Notes under the pieces: model-generated
What the model saw: the letters and a program-made list of their open reading frames with translations, nothing else
Databases searched by the model: none
Told to the model about the DNA's origin: nothing
Assembly (NCBI GenBank): GCA_963772825.1
Contig: CAVYYX010000015.1
Span: forward strand, 186,001-250,000
From: Desertimonas sp963772825
GTDB lineage: Bacteria; Actinomycetota; Acidimicrobiia; Acidimicrobiales; Ilumatobacteraceae
Length of the DNA stretch: 64,000 bases
Direction of reading: 5' to 3'
Shown: positions 9,212 to 17,068 of the stretch, piece by piece
How positions within the stretch are numbered: the first letter of the stretch is position 1
Layout: each line of letters begins with the position of its first letter
Made by a program: the position numbers and the translations under genes

Positions 9212-9874
9212 ATGGCGAGGAGCACGAAGCAGCGAGCAGCGACCGAGGAGCGCCCGACGAGGGTGTTGCTCGTGCGCCATGGACTCACGGAATCGACCGG
9301 ATCGGTGCTCCCCGGTCGAACCCCAGGTCTCAACCTGTCCGACACCGGGCGCACGCAGGCCCAGCGCGCTGCCGAGCTGATCGCCGACGGGACCACCGTC
9401 GATGCGGTGTACACGTCGCCGCTCGAACGAACGCGCCAGACGGCGGCGCCGATCGCCGCCGCCACCGGGCGCCGGGCCAAGGTCGACCGCGGCTTGATCG
9501 AGTGCGATTTCGGCGAGTGGACCGGCGAGAAGCTGTCGTCGTTGATGAAGAGGCCGGAGTGGGCCACGGTGCAGCGCGCCCCGTCGTCGTTCCGCTTCCC
9601 CGGCGGGGAGAGCTTCGTGGAGATGCAGCTGCGCATCGTGTCGACGATCGAGCGGCTGCGTGCCGCCCACCCCGGCGGGACGATCGTGTGCGTGTCGCAC
9701 GCCGACCCGATCAAGGCGGCGATCGCCCAGTCGATCGGGACCCATCTCGATCTGTTCCAGCGCATCGTCATCAGCCCGGCGTCGGTGAGCGTCCTGGCGT
9801 TCGCCTCCGGAAGCCCGATCGTCCTGTCGGTCAACTCGACCGGCAGGCCGCTCAAGGAATTGACTGCCTCGTGA
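9212..9874 (+). CDS. histidine phosphatase superfamily protein (MSMEG_4193-type phosphomutase)
   Basis: 220 residues. The phosphohistidine motif LVRHGLTE lies at about residue 20, the second catalytic region is SPLERTRQT, the Glu/Asp region is ECDFGEWTG, and the closing His is in CVSHADPIK at about residue 165. This matches the actinobacterial MSMEG_4193 subgroup, usually annotated as a putative phosphomutase; the substrate is unknown. It is followed by DUF3090 and an SCO1664-like gene in overlapping order, a conserved actinobacterial cluster often found beside mshC. Confidence 0.9.
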   Translation: MARSTKQRAATEERPTRVLLVRHGLTESTGSVLPGRTPGLNLSDTGRTQAQRAAELIADGTTVDAVYTSPLERTRQTAAPIAAATGRRAKVDRGLIECDFGEWTGEKLSSLMKRPEWATVQRAPSSFRFPGGESFVEMQLRIVSTIERLRAAHPGGTIVCVSHADPIKAAIAQSIGTHLDLFQRIVISPASVSVLAFASGSPIVLSVNSTGRPLKELTAS

Positions 9875-10407
9875 CCATCTTCTATGAGTTCGACGAGGTC
9901 GACGAGTTCTCGACGAGTGCCATCGGCGAGCCGGGGTCGCGGGTCTTCTACCTCAGCGCACGTCATGGCCGCCAGCGCGTCACGGTGCGCTGCGAGAAGC
10001 TTCAGGTCAAGGCGATCTCGACATGGCTGCGCAACGTGCTCAACGACCTCCCGCCGTCGGAGAACCGCCCGATGCTCGCCCAGCAGGAGCTCGGCATCGC
10101 CCCCGACCACGCCTTCGTGCTCGGACCGATCGGTCTCGGCTACGACCGGGTCAACGACCGGCTTCTCGTGCAGCTCGAAGAGCTGATCGAGACCGACCTC
10201 GGGGCCGATGACGACGACGACGATGACGAAGACGATGACGACACCGAGGCGATCGATCGCGGCCACATCCGCTTCTACGTCACCCGCGGCCAGGCCCACG
10301 CGTTCTGCGACCACGCCGATCGTGTCGTCGCCGCCGGCCGCCCGCCCTGCCAATGGTGTGGGAACCCGCTCGATCCGCAAGGTCACGCATGCCCGCGCCT
10401 GAATTGA
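9871..10407 (+). CDS. DUF3090 family protein
   Basis: 178 residues from a GTG that overlaps the TGA of the previous gene (GTGA). The N-terminal half (YEFDEVDEF, GSRVFYLSARHGRQ, EKLQVKAISTWL) is typical of DUF3090. A run of Asp/Glu (GADDDDDDDEDDDDTE, about residues 110-125) separates it from a C-terminal putative zinc ribbon: FCDHADRV, PPCQWCGNP and HACPRLN. The function is unknown. Gene order phosphomutase-DUF3090-SCO1664 is conserved in actinobacteria, suggesting a joint pathway. Confidence 0.88.
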   Translation: MTIFYEFDEVDEFSTSAIGEPGSRVFYLSARHGRQRVTVRCEKLQVKAISTWLRNVLNDLPPSENRPMLAQQELGIAPDHAFVLGPIGLGYDRVNDRLLVQLEELIETDLGADDDDDDDEDDDDTEAIDRGHIRFYVTRGQAHAFCDHADRVVAAGRPPCQWCGNPLDPQGHACPRLN

Positions 10408-11159
10408 GCAATTCGGCGGCGGGCGACCGACTCGAGCTCAACGTCGGCCCCGTCCCGGACGATGCCGTCGAACGACTCACCGACGCCGACGTCACCGTGC
10501 TCGGACGGATGCGCAATGCCAGCAACGCCACCTTCCTCGTGAGTCTCGACGGTGCCGACGGACTGGCGATCTACAAGCCGGGCCGCGGCGAGCGCCCGCT
10601 GTGGGACTTCGAGCCAGGGCTCTACCGCCGCGAGGTCGCCGCCTATCGCCTCAGCGAGGCGCTCGGGCTGGGCGTCGTCCCGCCCACCGTGCTGCGCAAC
10701 GACGCCCCGCTCGGCGAAGGCTCGCTGCAGTGGTTCGTGAACGCCGACTTCAGCGAGCACTACTTCTCGCTGTACGCCGAGCGCCCCGACCTCCACGACC
10801 AGCTTCGGGCGATCGCCGTGTTCGATGCGATCGCCAACAACACCGACCGCAAGAGCGGACACTGCCTGCTGGAGATCGACGGCGGGGGCCGTGGCGACCG
10901 CGTCTGGGCGATCGACAACGGGTTGTGCTTCGCCGCCGACGACAAGCTGCGCACCGTGATCTGGGAGTTCGCCGGCGAGCGGCTGCCGGACGCGTTGTGC
11001 CGGGCGGCGAGCCACGCCGTCGACCGCTCCGCAGAGCTGGCCGGGCTGTTGAACACCGACGAGGTCACGGCGGTCGCCGACCGGGCACGACGGCTCACCG
11101 CGACGGCGACGTTCCCGGCTGAGCAGCACAGCCACGGCTACCCCTGGCCCATCGTGTGA
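10389..11159 (+). CDS. SCO1664-type protein with phosphoinositide-kinase-like fold
   Basis: 256 residues from the ATG at 10389 (MPAPELSNSA), overlapping the DUF3090 gene by 19 bases. Kinase-like landmarks are ATFLVSLDG, AIYKPGRGERPLWDF (Lys of the nucleotide site), REVAAYRLSEALGLGVVPPT, then FDAIANNTDRKSGHCL and WAIDNGLCF, which resemble the catalytic Asp and metal loops of PI3/PI4-kinase-like folds. No substrate is known for this family. It is coupled on both sides by overlaps. Confidence 0.85.
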   Translation: MPAPELSNSAAGDRLELNVGPVPDDAVERLTDADVTVLGRMRNASNATFLVSLDGADGLAIYKPGRGERPLWDFEPGLYRREVAAYRLSEALGLGVVPPTVLRNDAPLGEGSLQWFVNADFSEHYFSLYAERPDLHDQLRAIAVFDAIANNTDRKSGHCLLEIDGGGRGDRVWAIDNGLCFAADDKLRTVIWEFAGERLPDALCRAASHAVDRSAELAGLLNTDEVTAVADRARRLTATATFPAEQHSHGYPWPIV

Positions 11160-12154
11160 TTCACGACGAAGCCCTCGACGCCCTCATCCAACGTGCCGAT
11201 CTCGATGGCCTCGTGCGACTCGTCGACGACCGCACCGCGTCGCGGGACTGGAGCGGCCTGCGTTCGGTCCGCGACCGTTGCCGTGCGGCCGTGGCCACCG
11301 GCCGGCAGCTGTGGCCGGCGGCCACCCTCGCCGAGTTTCGATTGGCCCTCGTCGCCCCGCCGGACTGGGCAGCGCCGATGATCGCCGACGACGCCGGACT
11401 GTTCACGATCGGCCCGCTCACCGAGGTCATCGCCCAACACCACTCGTGGGCCGAGTTGCAGCCGCTGCTTCCGGCGACTCCTGGCGCCGCCGTCGTCGCT
11501 CACGAGCGCGTCCTGCGCGGCGAGCACCTCGAGGCGTCCTCGGTCGGCGGACTGCCCAACGTGTTCGACCTGCCCTACGAGTTGGCGCCGTGGGAGCCGG
11601 CGTATCCCCTCGCCACGTACAGCGACGACGGCGTCGACGCCCCTCCGCCCGATCCACCAACGCAGTTCGACTCGAGGTCGCACGGCGGTCGGGCAGCGGA
11701 GCGCCTTGACGACAACACCTTCGAGCTCGCTGTCCGCCAGCTCGTCGAGACGTGGACGGCATCGTCCAACGGACGCGCCGACGTGGCGTGCGTCGAGGGG
11801 ACGGCCGACGACGCCGTGGCGGCGCTCGGGTTGTCGACGTGGACCAGCCGGCAACTGACACTCGCCGAGGCGCTCGCCGTGCTCGCCTGGGCCGGTGCCA
11901 GCGGAGGTGCCCATGGACGCCGCCGGGGCGCCGCCCTCGGTCGCTTCGGCGCCCTGTGGGTGCTCGCCGCACTGGTCGACGTCATCGACGAGTGGCCGGT
12001 GTCCCTCGACGACCTCGGCCACCGAGCGCGCCGATTGCGCTGGTCGTGGTGGGAGCCGGCGATGTCCGCGGCGCACGGCTGGCGAGTGCAACTCGCCGTC
12101 GAGGACCCCGACGACGGCCATGCCTGGTCGATCAGCGCCGTCGACGCCGCTTGA
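11156..12154 (+). CDS. uncharacterised protein in phosphomutase-DUF3090-SCO1664 operon
   Basis: 332 residues, GTG start overlapping the previous stop (GTGA). I do not recognise the family. The protein is cytoplasmic-looking with no signal or membrane segment. It is Trp-rich at its C-terminal third (RLRWSWWEPAMSAAHGW) and has helical regions rich in Ala, and a loop region around residues 160-185 rich in Pro and Asp. In many actinobacteria the gene following SCO1664 is mshC for mycothiol synthesis; this protein shows no class I tRNA-synthetase motifs and so is not MshC. The overlap implies a shared function with its neighbours. Confidence 0.75.
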   Translation: MIHDEALDALIQRADLDGLVRLVDDRTASRDWSGLRSVRDRCRAAVATGRQLWPAATLAEFRLALVAPPDWAAPMIADDAGLFTIGPLTEVIAQHHSWAELQPLLPATPGAAVVAHERVLRGEHLEASSVGGLPNVFDLPYELAPWEPAYPLATYSDDGVDAPPPDPPTQFDSRSHGGRAAERLDDNTFELAVRQLVETWTASSNGRADVACVEGTADDAVAALGLSTWTSRQLTLAEALAVLAWAGASGGAHGRRRGAALGRFGALWVLAALVDVIDEWPVSLDDLGHRARRLRWSWWEPAMSAAHGWRVQLAVEDPDDGHAWSISAVDAA

Positions 12155-12157
12155 CCG

Positions 12158-12163
12158 TAGCGT
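12158..12163 (+). promoter_or_regulatory. putative -10 box of the MFS gene
   Basis: TAGCGT ends 7 bases before the GTG at 12171, which supports that start and a leaderless transcript. Confidence 0.45.
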
Positions 12164-12170
12164 GCACGCG

Positions 12171-13385
12171 GTGAGCCGCGCTGTGCATCGATCGTCGCCG
12201 AACGCTCACCGCGCACGCGTCGCCGCTGTCTACGCCGCCTTCTTCACCAACGGCCTGATGATCGCGAGCTGGATTGCTCGCTTGCCTGCCGTGCGCACAC
12301 GGCTGGGGGCCAGCGAACCGCAGCTCGGCGCCGTGCTCTTGGGCATCGCCGCCGGCGCGGTGGTGGCGATGCCGCTCACCAGTCGGCTGTGCGATCGCTT
12401 CGGACTGCGGCGCGTGCTGACGACGGCCATGATGGGCTGCTCGGCGATGTTCGTCGTCGCCGGCGTCACGCCACACATCGTCCTGCTGGGCGCCGTGTTG
12501 TTCGCCGTCGGATTCGGCTACGGGACCTGGGACGTGTCGATGAACGCCGCCGCCCACGACGTCGAGGTCGCCGTCGAGCGCCCGCTGATGCCCCGCTTCC
12601 ACGGAGCATTCAGCGTCGGCGGCCTGTGTGGTGCGGGCCTCGGCGCCGGTGCCGCGGCTCTCGGACTACCGGTCGGCGCCCACCTTGGCGCGGTCGCGGC
12701 GGTCGCCGTCGTCACGGCGGCGTTGCTCGCTGAGCACGTGCCCGACCTCGCCGCTGCTCCCGATGCCCCGGCCGGCGACGAGGCACCGCGGCGGGTGATC
12801 ACGCTGCGTCTCGTGCTGCTCGGCCTGCTCACGGCGTGCACGACGCTTGGCGAGGGTGCCGCCGCCGATTGGGGAGCGATCTTCTTCACCGACGAGCGTG
12901 ACGCCAGCGAGTCGGTGGCGGCGATCGGCTACGCCGGTTTCGCCGGGGCGATGGCGATCGGACGGTTCGGCGGCACCTGGGTGCTCACCCGCATGTCGCG
13001 GGTGACGGCGCTACGGGCGTCCGGGGTGTTGGCCTCGGCCTCCGTGCTGATGTTGATCGCCGTCAACTCGATGGCCACCGGGCTAGTGGCGATGATCGGG
13101 TGGGGGCTCGGCGTCGCCCTCGTGTTCCCGGCGGCGATGAGCGCCGGAGCGGAGAACTCCGAGCGCCCAGCGCAGGGCATCGCCACGGTCGCCACGATCG
13201 GTTACGGCGGGTTTCTCGTCGGCCCGCCGATGATCGGCTTCATCGCCGGGGCAGCCGGGCTCAGCGTCGGTCTGCTCGTCGTCGCGCTGTTGCTGTTGCT
13301 CGTCGTCATCCTCGCTCCAGCGGCGCGCCGACCGGCCCCGGAGCCAGCAGCGGCACGCGACGTGCTCCGTGCCGGCGCCACGTGA
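12171..13385 (+). CDS. MFS transporter
   Basis: 404 residues with about twelve hydrophobic segments. The loop after the second segment, LTSRLCDRFGLRRVL, is the MFS motif A. A conserved stretch, GYGTWDVSMNAAAHDVE followed by FHGAFSVGGLCGAG, resembles the YbjJ/FucP-like branch of the superfamily. The two six-helix halves are separated by an Ala/Asp-rich cytoplasmic loop at about residues 195-215. Substrate and direction are not deducible. The frame is open further upstream, but the GTG at 12171 has a TAGCGT box at the proper distance and avoids overlap with the previous gene. Confidence 0.88.
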   Translation: MSRAVHRSSPNAHRARVAAVYAAFFTNGLMIASWIARLPAVRTRLGASEPQLGAVLLGIAAGAVVAMPLTSRLCDRFGLRRVLTTAMMGCSAMFVVAGVTPHIVLLGAVLFAVGFGYGTWDVSMNAAAHDVEVAVERPLMPRFHGAFSVGGLCGAGLGAGAAALGLPVGAHLGAVAAVAVVTAALLAEHVPDLAAAPDAPAGDEAPRRVITLRLVLLGLLTACTTLGEGAAADWGAIFFTDERDASESVAAIGYAGFAGAMAIGRFGGTWVLTRMSRVTALRASGVLASASVLMLIAVNSMATGLVAMIGWGLGVALVFPAAMSAGAENSERPAQGIATVATIGYGGFLVGPPMIGFIAGAAGLSVGLLVVALLLLLVVILAPAARRPAPEPAAARDVLRAGAT

Positions 13386-13414
13386 CCTGCCGCGGCCGCT
13401 GAAGATCACACGCC

Positions 13415-13420
13415 TACCCT
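13415..13420 (+). promoter_or_regulatory. putative -10 box, leaderless start
   Basis: TACCCT ends 7 bases before the ATG at 13428; no ribosome binding site. Confidence 0.45.
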
Positions 13421-13427
13421 TGCGACG

Positions 13428-13997
13428 ATGCGCGCCCGGCCCAGACGGCTGATTTCGATTTCGCTCTTGGCCTGGTGGGCAATCAGTGCCGTCCCGGCCG
13501 TAGCAGGACACGCCGCGTCGCCCATCGAAGCTCCGGCCGCCCCGACCACCACAGCCGCCGCCGCGACCACGACCGCCCCCACCACGACGAGCCCAGGTCC
13601 GACGACGACCGGCGTGACGACGACGACCGAAGCGGGACCGCCACCGCGGAGCTCTCAACGGGTGGCCACCGACGTCGACACCGAGAAGATCCGCCCGACG
13701 TCGCTGCCGCTGCGAAAGATGGCGATCGTCACGGCAGTCGTCATCGCCGGTCTGGCGATCGCCGGATTCGTCTACGGCCGCTTGCGCAGCCGAGGGCCGC
13801 GGCCGAACAAGCCCGGACCGGCAACCGTCGCGGAGTCGGCCAGTGCGGCGATCACGGATGGCCCCCCGACGGAACCGCCATCGGTCACCATCCCACCGCC
13901 GACACCGCTTCCGCCGCCTGACGCGAGCCCGCTCCCGCCACCTGAGCCGGTGACTGCGTGGGCGCCACCGACCCCGCCCGCCGAATCCGAAGTCTGA
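13428..13997 (+). CDS. single-pass membrane protein with Thr-rich ectodomain and Pro-rich tail
   Basis: 189 residues. A signal peptide (about residues 1-30) is followed by a low-complexity Ala/Thr/Pro stretch (about 35-75), a short region ending DVDTEKIRPTSLPLR, one transmembrane helix (MAIVTAVVIAGLAIAGFVYG, about 98-117) and a basic then Pro-rich cytoplasmic tail with repeated PPP motifs. No family is recognised. The Thr-rich segment could be a cell-wall-spanning, possibly glycosylated stalk; this is inference from composition only. Confidence 0.7.
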   Translation: MRARPRRLISISLLAWWAISAVPAVAGHAASPIEAPAAPTTTAAAATTTAPTTTSPGPTTTGVTTTTEAGPPPRSSQRVATDVDTEKIRPTSLPLRKMAIVTAVVIAGLAIAGFVYGRLRSRGPRPNKPGPATVAESASAAITDGPPTEPPSVTIPPPTPLPPPDASPLPPPEPVTAWAPPTPPAESEV

Positions 13998-14069
13998 GAG
14001 GTTTGCGTCACGTCAGAGGGCGCGAGTTGAATCTCGCAAGGATCTACGCCCAGAACGCTCGAACCCCAC

Positions 14070-14117
14070 GAAGTCCCGACAAATCGAGCACGTTTCGACC
14101 CGGCTGGTCGGGACTTC
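14070..14117. repeat. 11-bp perfect inverted repeat in intergenic region
   Basis: Arms gaagtcccgac (14070-14080) and gtcgggacttc (14107-14117) pair perfectly around a 26-base loop. It lies in the 261-base gap between the membrane protein gene and the 3' end of etfA, two convergent genes, and could terminate either. The remainder of that gap shows no convincing gene. Confidence 0.5.
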
Positions 14118-14258
14118 CACGCAACGCCCGACACGGACCGCTCCGAGGACAGTTCCTGCCCCTACAGAGCCTGCAACTGCTACGACGCAGTGGCCAGCGA
14201 GCAGGGCGACACCTATTGGCGCGCCCTCTCACCAAACCATCGTGCAGCCATCGAAGCG

Positions 14259-15224
14259 TTAACGGTTTTGCAGCGCCTCGATCAGCTTGGGGAGCACCTT
14301 GTGCACGTCGCCGACGATGCCGAGGTCGGCGACGCCGAAGATCGGGGCTTCCTTGTCCTTGTTGATGGCGATGATGTTCTTGGCGCCCTTCATCCCGACC
14401 ATGTGCTGGGTCGCACCGGAGATCCCGGCGGCGATGTACACGTTCGGCTTGACGACCTTGCCGGTCTGGCCGACCTGGTAGCTGTAGGGGACCCAACCGG
14501 CGTCGACGATCGCCCGGGAAGCGCCCGGCGCGCCCTTGAGGACCTTGGCGAGCTGCTCGATGAGTTCGTACTTCGACGCCTCGCCGAGACCTCGGCCCCC
14601 GGACACCACGATGTCGGCCTCGTCGAGCTTTGGCCCGTGGTGCTCCTCGACGTGGGAAGCAACGACCCTCGCCGCGCCCGCGGCGCCGAGGTCGGGAACG
14701 GGTGCGGCGAGCACTTCGGGCGCTGCGCCGCCGTCCGCCTCGGCGGCGAAGCTCTTCGGACGCACGGCGACGAGATGCGGTCCGTCACCGGTGAACGTCG
14801 TCGTCACCATCTTGGTCCCACCGAACACCGGCGTCGTCGCCTTGACCGAGTCGCCATCGACGACGACGTCGACGTTGTTCGTCAGCACCGGGCGATCGAG
14901 GTGCACGCTCAGCCGACTGACCACATCGCGGCCGATGTAGTCCTGGGGAACGAGGATCACGTCGGGCGAGTCACCGCCACCGATCACCGCGTGCATCGCC
15001 GCAGCGACGGCGACACCAGGCAGTGCCCCTTGCAGGTCGCCGGTGGCGTAGACCTTGGTGGCCCCGTACTCACCGAGGGTCGTGGCGATAGCGGCGGCGT
15101 CGCCGGCCACGAACGCCGTCACGGACGTGCCGAGCTGGCGGGCCTTGGTGAGCAGCTCGAGCGTCGTCGACGTCGGCGCTCCTTCGGCACTCTCGGCGAG
15201 CACCCAGACCTTGGAAACACTCAT
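14259..15224 (-). CDS. etfA: electron transfer flavoprotein alpha subunit
   Basis: 321 residues, normal for EtfA. The N-terminus SKVWVLAE and domain I region (AVIGGGDSPDVILVPQDYIG) are followed by the C-terminal FAD-binding domain: VSGGRGLGE (about residue 207), QVGQTGKVVKPNVYIAAGIS and GATQHMVGM, which contact FAD. With EtfB it accepts electrons from acyl-CoA dehydrogenases such as that at 6-7 kb and passes them to ETF-quinone oxidoreductase. It follows etfB with a 14-base gap. Confidence 0.96.
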   Translation of the reverse strand: MSVSKVWVLAESAEGAPTSTTLELLTKARQLGTSVTAFVAGDAAAIATTLGEYGATKVYATGDLQGALPGVAVAAAMHAVIGGGDSPDVILVPQDYIGRDVVSRLSVHLDRPVLTNNVDVVVDGDSVKATTPVFGGTKMVTTTFTGDGPHLVAVRPKSFAAEADGGAAPEVLAAPVPDLGAAGAARVVASHVEEHHGPKLDEADIVVSGGRGLGEASKYELIEQLAKVLKGAPGASRAIVDAGWVPYSYQVGQTGKVVKPNVYIAAGISGATQHMVGMKGAKNIIAINKDKEAPIFGVADLGIVGDVHKVLPKLIEALQNR

Positions 15225-15238
15225 CTTGGTGGCCTTTC

Positions 15239-16015
15239 TCAGATGACCTTGAGCCCGGCGAGGAACTCGACGACCTTCGTGTGCGCCTCACCATCGTCCT
15301 CCACGATCTCGCCCGCTTGGCGCTCGGGAGCGGCGGCGACGTCAACGATCTGCTGTCCCGCGCCGGCCCAGCCGACTGGGGCGACACCGAGATCCGCGGC
15401 GGTCACCGTCTCGACCGGCTTCGACTTCGCCGCCATGATCCCCTTGAAGCTCGGATAGCGGGGCTCGACGACCCCGGCCGTCACACTGACGACGGCGGGC
15501 AACGGGCACGTCACCTCGTCGTAGCCGGCCTCGGTCTGGCGGTTGACCTTGAGTACGCCATCCTCGACGACGACCGACTTCGCGAACGTCACCGAGGGAA
15601 GCCCGAGCACGGCGGCGAGCTGCTCGGGAACGGTGCCGGTGTACCCATCGCTCGACTCCGTGCCGGCGATGATCAGGTCGACGTCGCCGAGCCGGCGCAC
15701 CGCCGCGGCGAGCACCTTGGCGGTGGTCAGGGCGTCCGTCCCGGCGAGCTCGGGATCGGACACGAGCACGGCCTTGGCCGCTCCCATTGCCAGCGCCGTG
15801 CGCAATCCGGCGACCTCGTCGTTCGGCGCCATCGACACCAGCCCGACCTCACCACCTCCGGCAGCATCGACGAGCTGCAGGGCCATCTCGACGCCGTACA
15901 TGTCCGACTCGTCGAGAATCAGCTTGCCGTCGCGCTTGAGCGTGTGGTCGTCCGGATCGAGATCGCCCGGCGCGGCAGGATCGGGGATCTGCTTGGCGCA
16001 GACGGTGATGTTCAT
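15239..16015 (-). CDS. etfB: electron transfer flavoprotein beta subunit
   Basis: 258 residues. It opens with MNITVCAKQIPDP, contains KRDGKLILDESDMYGVEMAL and an AMP-binding region with GTESSDGYTG and VPEQLAAVLGLPSVTF, as in FixA/EtfB. It is the small ETF subunit, binding AMP structurally and acting with EtfA. It is the first gene of the etfBA pair and diverges from the diacylglycerol kinase-like gene with a 61-base promoter region. Confidence 0.96.
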   Translation of the reverse strand: MNITVCAKQIPDPAAPGDLDPDDHTLKRDGKLILDESDMYGVEMALQLVDAAGGGEVGLVSMAPNDEVAGLRTALAMGAAKAVLVSDPELAGTDALTTAKVLAAAVRRLGDVDLIIAGTESSDGYTGTVPEQLAAVLGLPSVTFAKSVVVEDGVLKVNRQTEAGYDEVTCPLPAVVSVTAGVVEPRYPSFKGIMAAKSKPVETVTAADLGVAPVGWAGAGQQIVDVAAAPERQAGEIVEDDGEAHTKVVEFLAGLKVI

Positions 16016-16063
16016 GGGCGGCCATTGTTACCGGGGAGTAGCCAGCCGACAACCGCCGCAACC

Positions 16064-16069
16064 TAACCT
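16064..16069 (+). promoter_or_regulatory. putative -10 box of the diacylglycerol kinase-like gene
   Basis: TAACCT ends 7 bases before a TTG at 16077. This spacing selects the TTG as the start and implies a leaderless transcript. Confidence 0.45.
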
Positions 16070-16076
16070 GACCAGC

Positions 16077-17027
16077 TTGCGGATCCTGCTCATCGTCAAC
16101 TCCTTCGCGTCGTCGGTGACGGCGCGCAACACGGTCGTCATCCAGCGGCGTCTCGGCCGCGATCACGAGGTCGAACTGGTCGAGACGAACCGCCGGGGGC
16201 ACGCCACCCGCTTCGCCTTCGACGCCGCCCGCCGCAACGTCGACGTGGTCGTCGGCTTCGGCGGCGACGGCACGCTGAACGAAGTGGCGACCGGGATTGC
16301 CGGAACCGACACCGCCCTCGGCGTGTTGCCGGGCGGATCGACCAACGTCTTCGCCCGGACGATCGGCCTGCCCAACGACCCGGTGGCGGCGGCGGAGCTG
16401 CTCGCCGGCGGGATCGACGCCGGCGACCTCCGCCCGATCGGCCTCGGCAGGGTGAACGGGCGGTTCTTCTGCTTCCACACCGGGATCGGCTACGACGCAG
16501 CGGTCGTCGCTGCCGTCGAGCGCCGGGCCGGTATGAAGCGGTGGCTCGGCCACCCCCTGTTCATCACCGCCGCGGTGTCCACCTGGTTGCGCGGCTACGA
16601 CCGTGCCGAGCCGCACTTTCGAGTACGGACCGATGGCGGCGTCGTCGACGACGGCTACTTCACGATCGTCCTCAACACCAACCCGTACACCTACCTCGGC
16701 AATCGGCCCCTCGACCTGTCGCACGCCGCGACGCTCGACCGCGGCCTCGTCGCCGTGACGTTCCGGACGATGAAGGCGACGGCGATCCTGCGCTCGCTTG
16801 TCGGTGCACTGCGCGGCGGCGGCGTCGAGCGGACCGACTACCTCGACGAGCAGATCGACCTCGACGAGCTGATCATCGAGGGCACCGTTCCGTTCCCCTA
16901 TCAGGTTGACGGCGACTATCTCGGGGAGGCCGACCGGCTGCAGTTCCAGCACGTCCCGAACGCCGTGCACCTCGTGTTCCCGGCGACCGTCGGTAACTCA
17001 GCAGCGCCGTCAGAACCGCCGAGTTAA
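16077..17027 (+). CDS. diacylglycerol kinase-like lipid kinase
   Basis: 316 residues from a TTG start (LRILLIVNSFASS). The nucleotide-binding loop GFGGDGTLNEV at about residue 60 and LPGGSTNVFAR at about 85 define the DAGK/NAD-kinase-like catalytic domain. The C-terminal beta-sandwich ends with PFPYQVDGDYLGEADRLQF. Substrates in this family are diacylglycerol, sphingosine-type or other lipid alcohols; which one is not deducible. The frame is open further upstream, but only into the antisense of etfB. Confidence 0.9.
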   Translation: MRILLIVNSFASSVTARNTVVIQRRLGRDHEVELVETNRRGHATRFAFDAARRNVDVVVGFGGDGTLNEVATGIAGTDTALGVLPGGSTNVFARTIGLPNDPVAAAELLAGGIDAGDLRPIGLGRVNGRFFCFHTGIGYDAAVVAAVERRAGMKRWLGHPLFITAAVSTWLRGYDRAEPHFRVRTDGGVVDDGYFTIVLNTNPYTYLGNRPLDLSHAATLDRGLVAVTFRTMKATAILRSLVGALRGGGVERTDYLDEQIDLDELIIEGTVPFPYQVDGDYLGEADRLQFQHVPNAVHLVFPATVGNSAAPSEPPS

Positions 17028-17068
17028 CCTCTGCCCGGCGGCTGCACCCTGCAGGGCCGGGGAGAACG

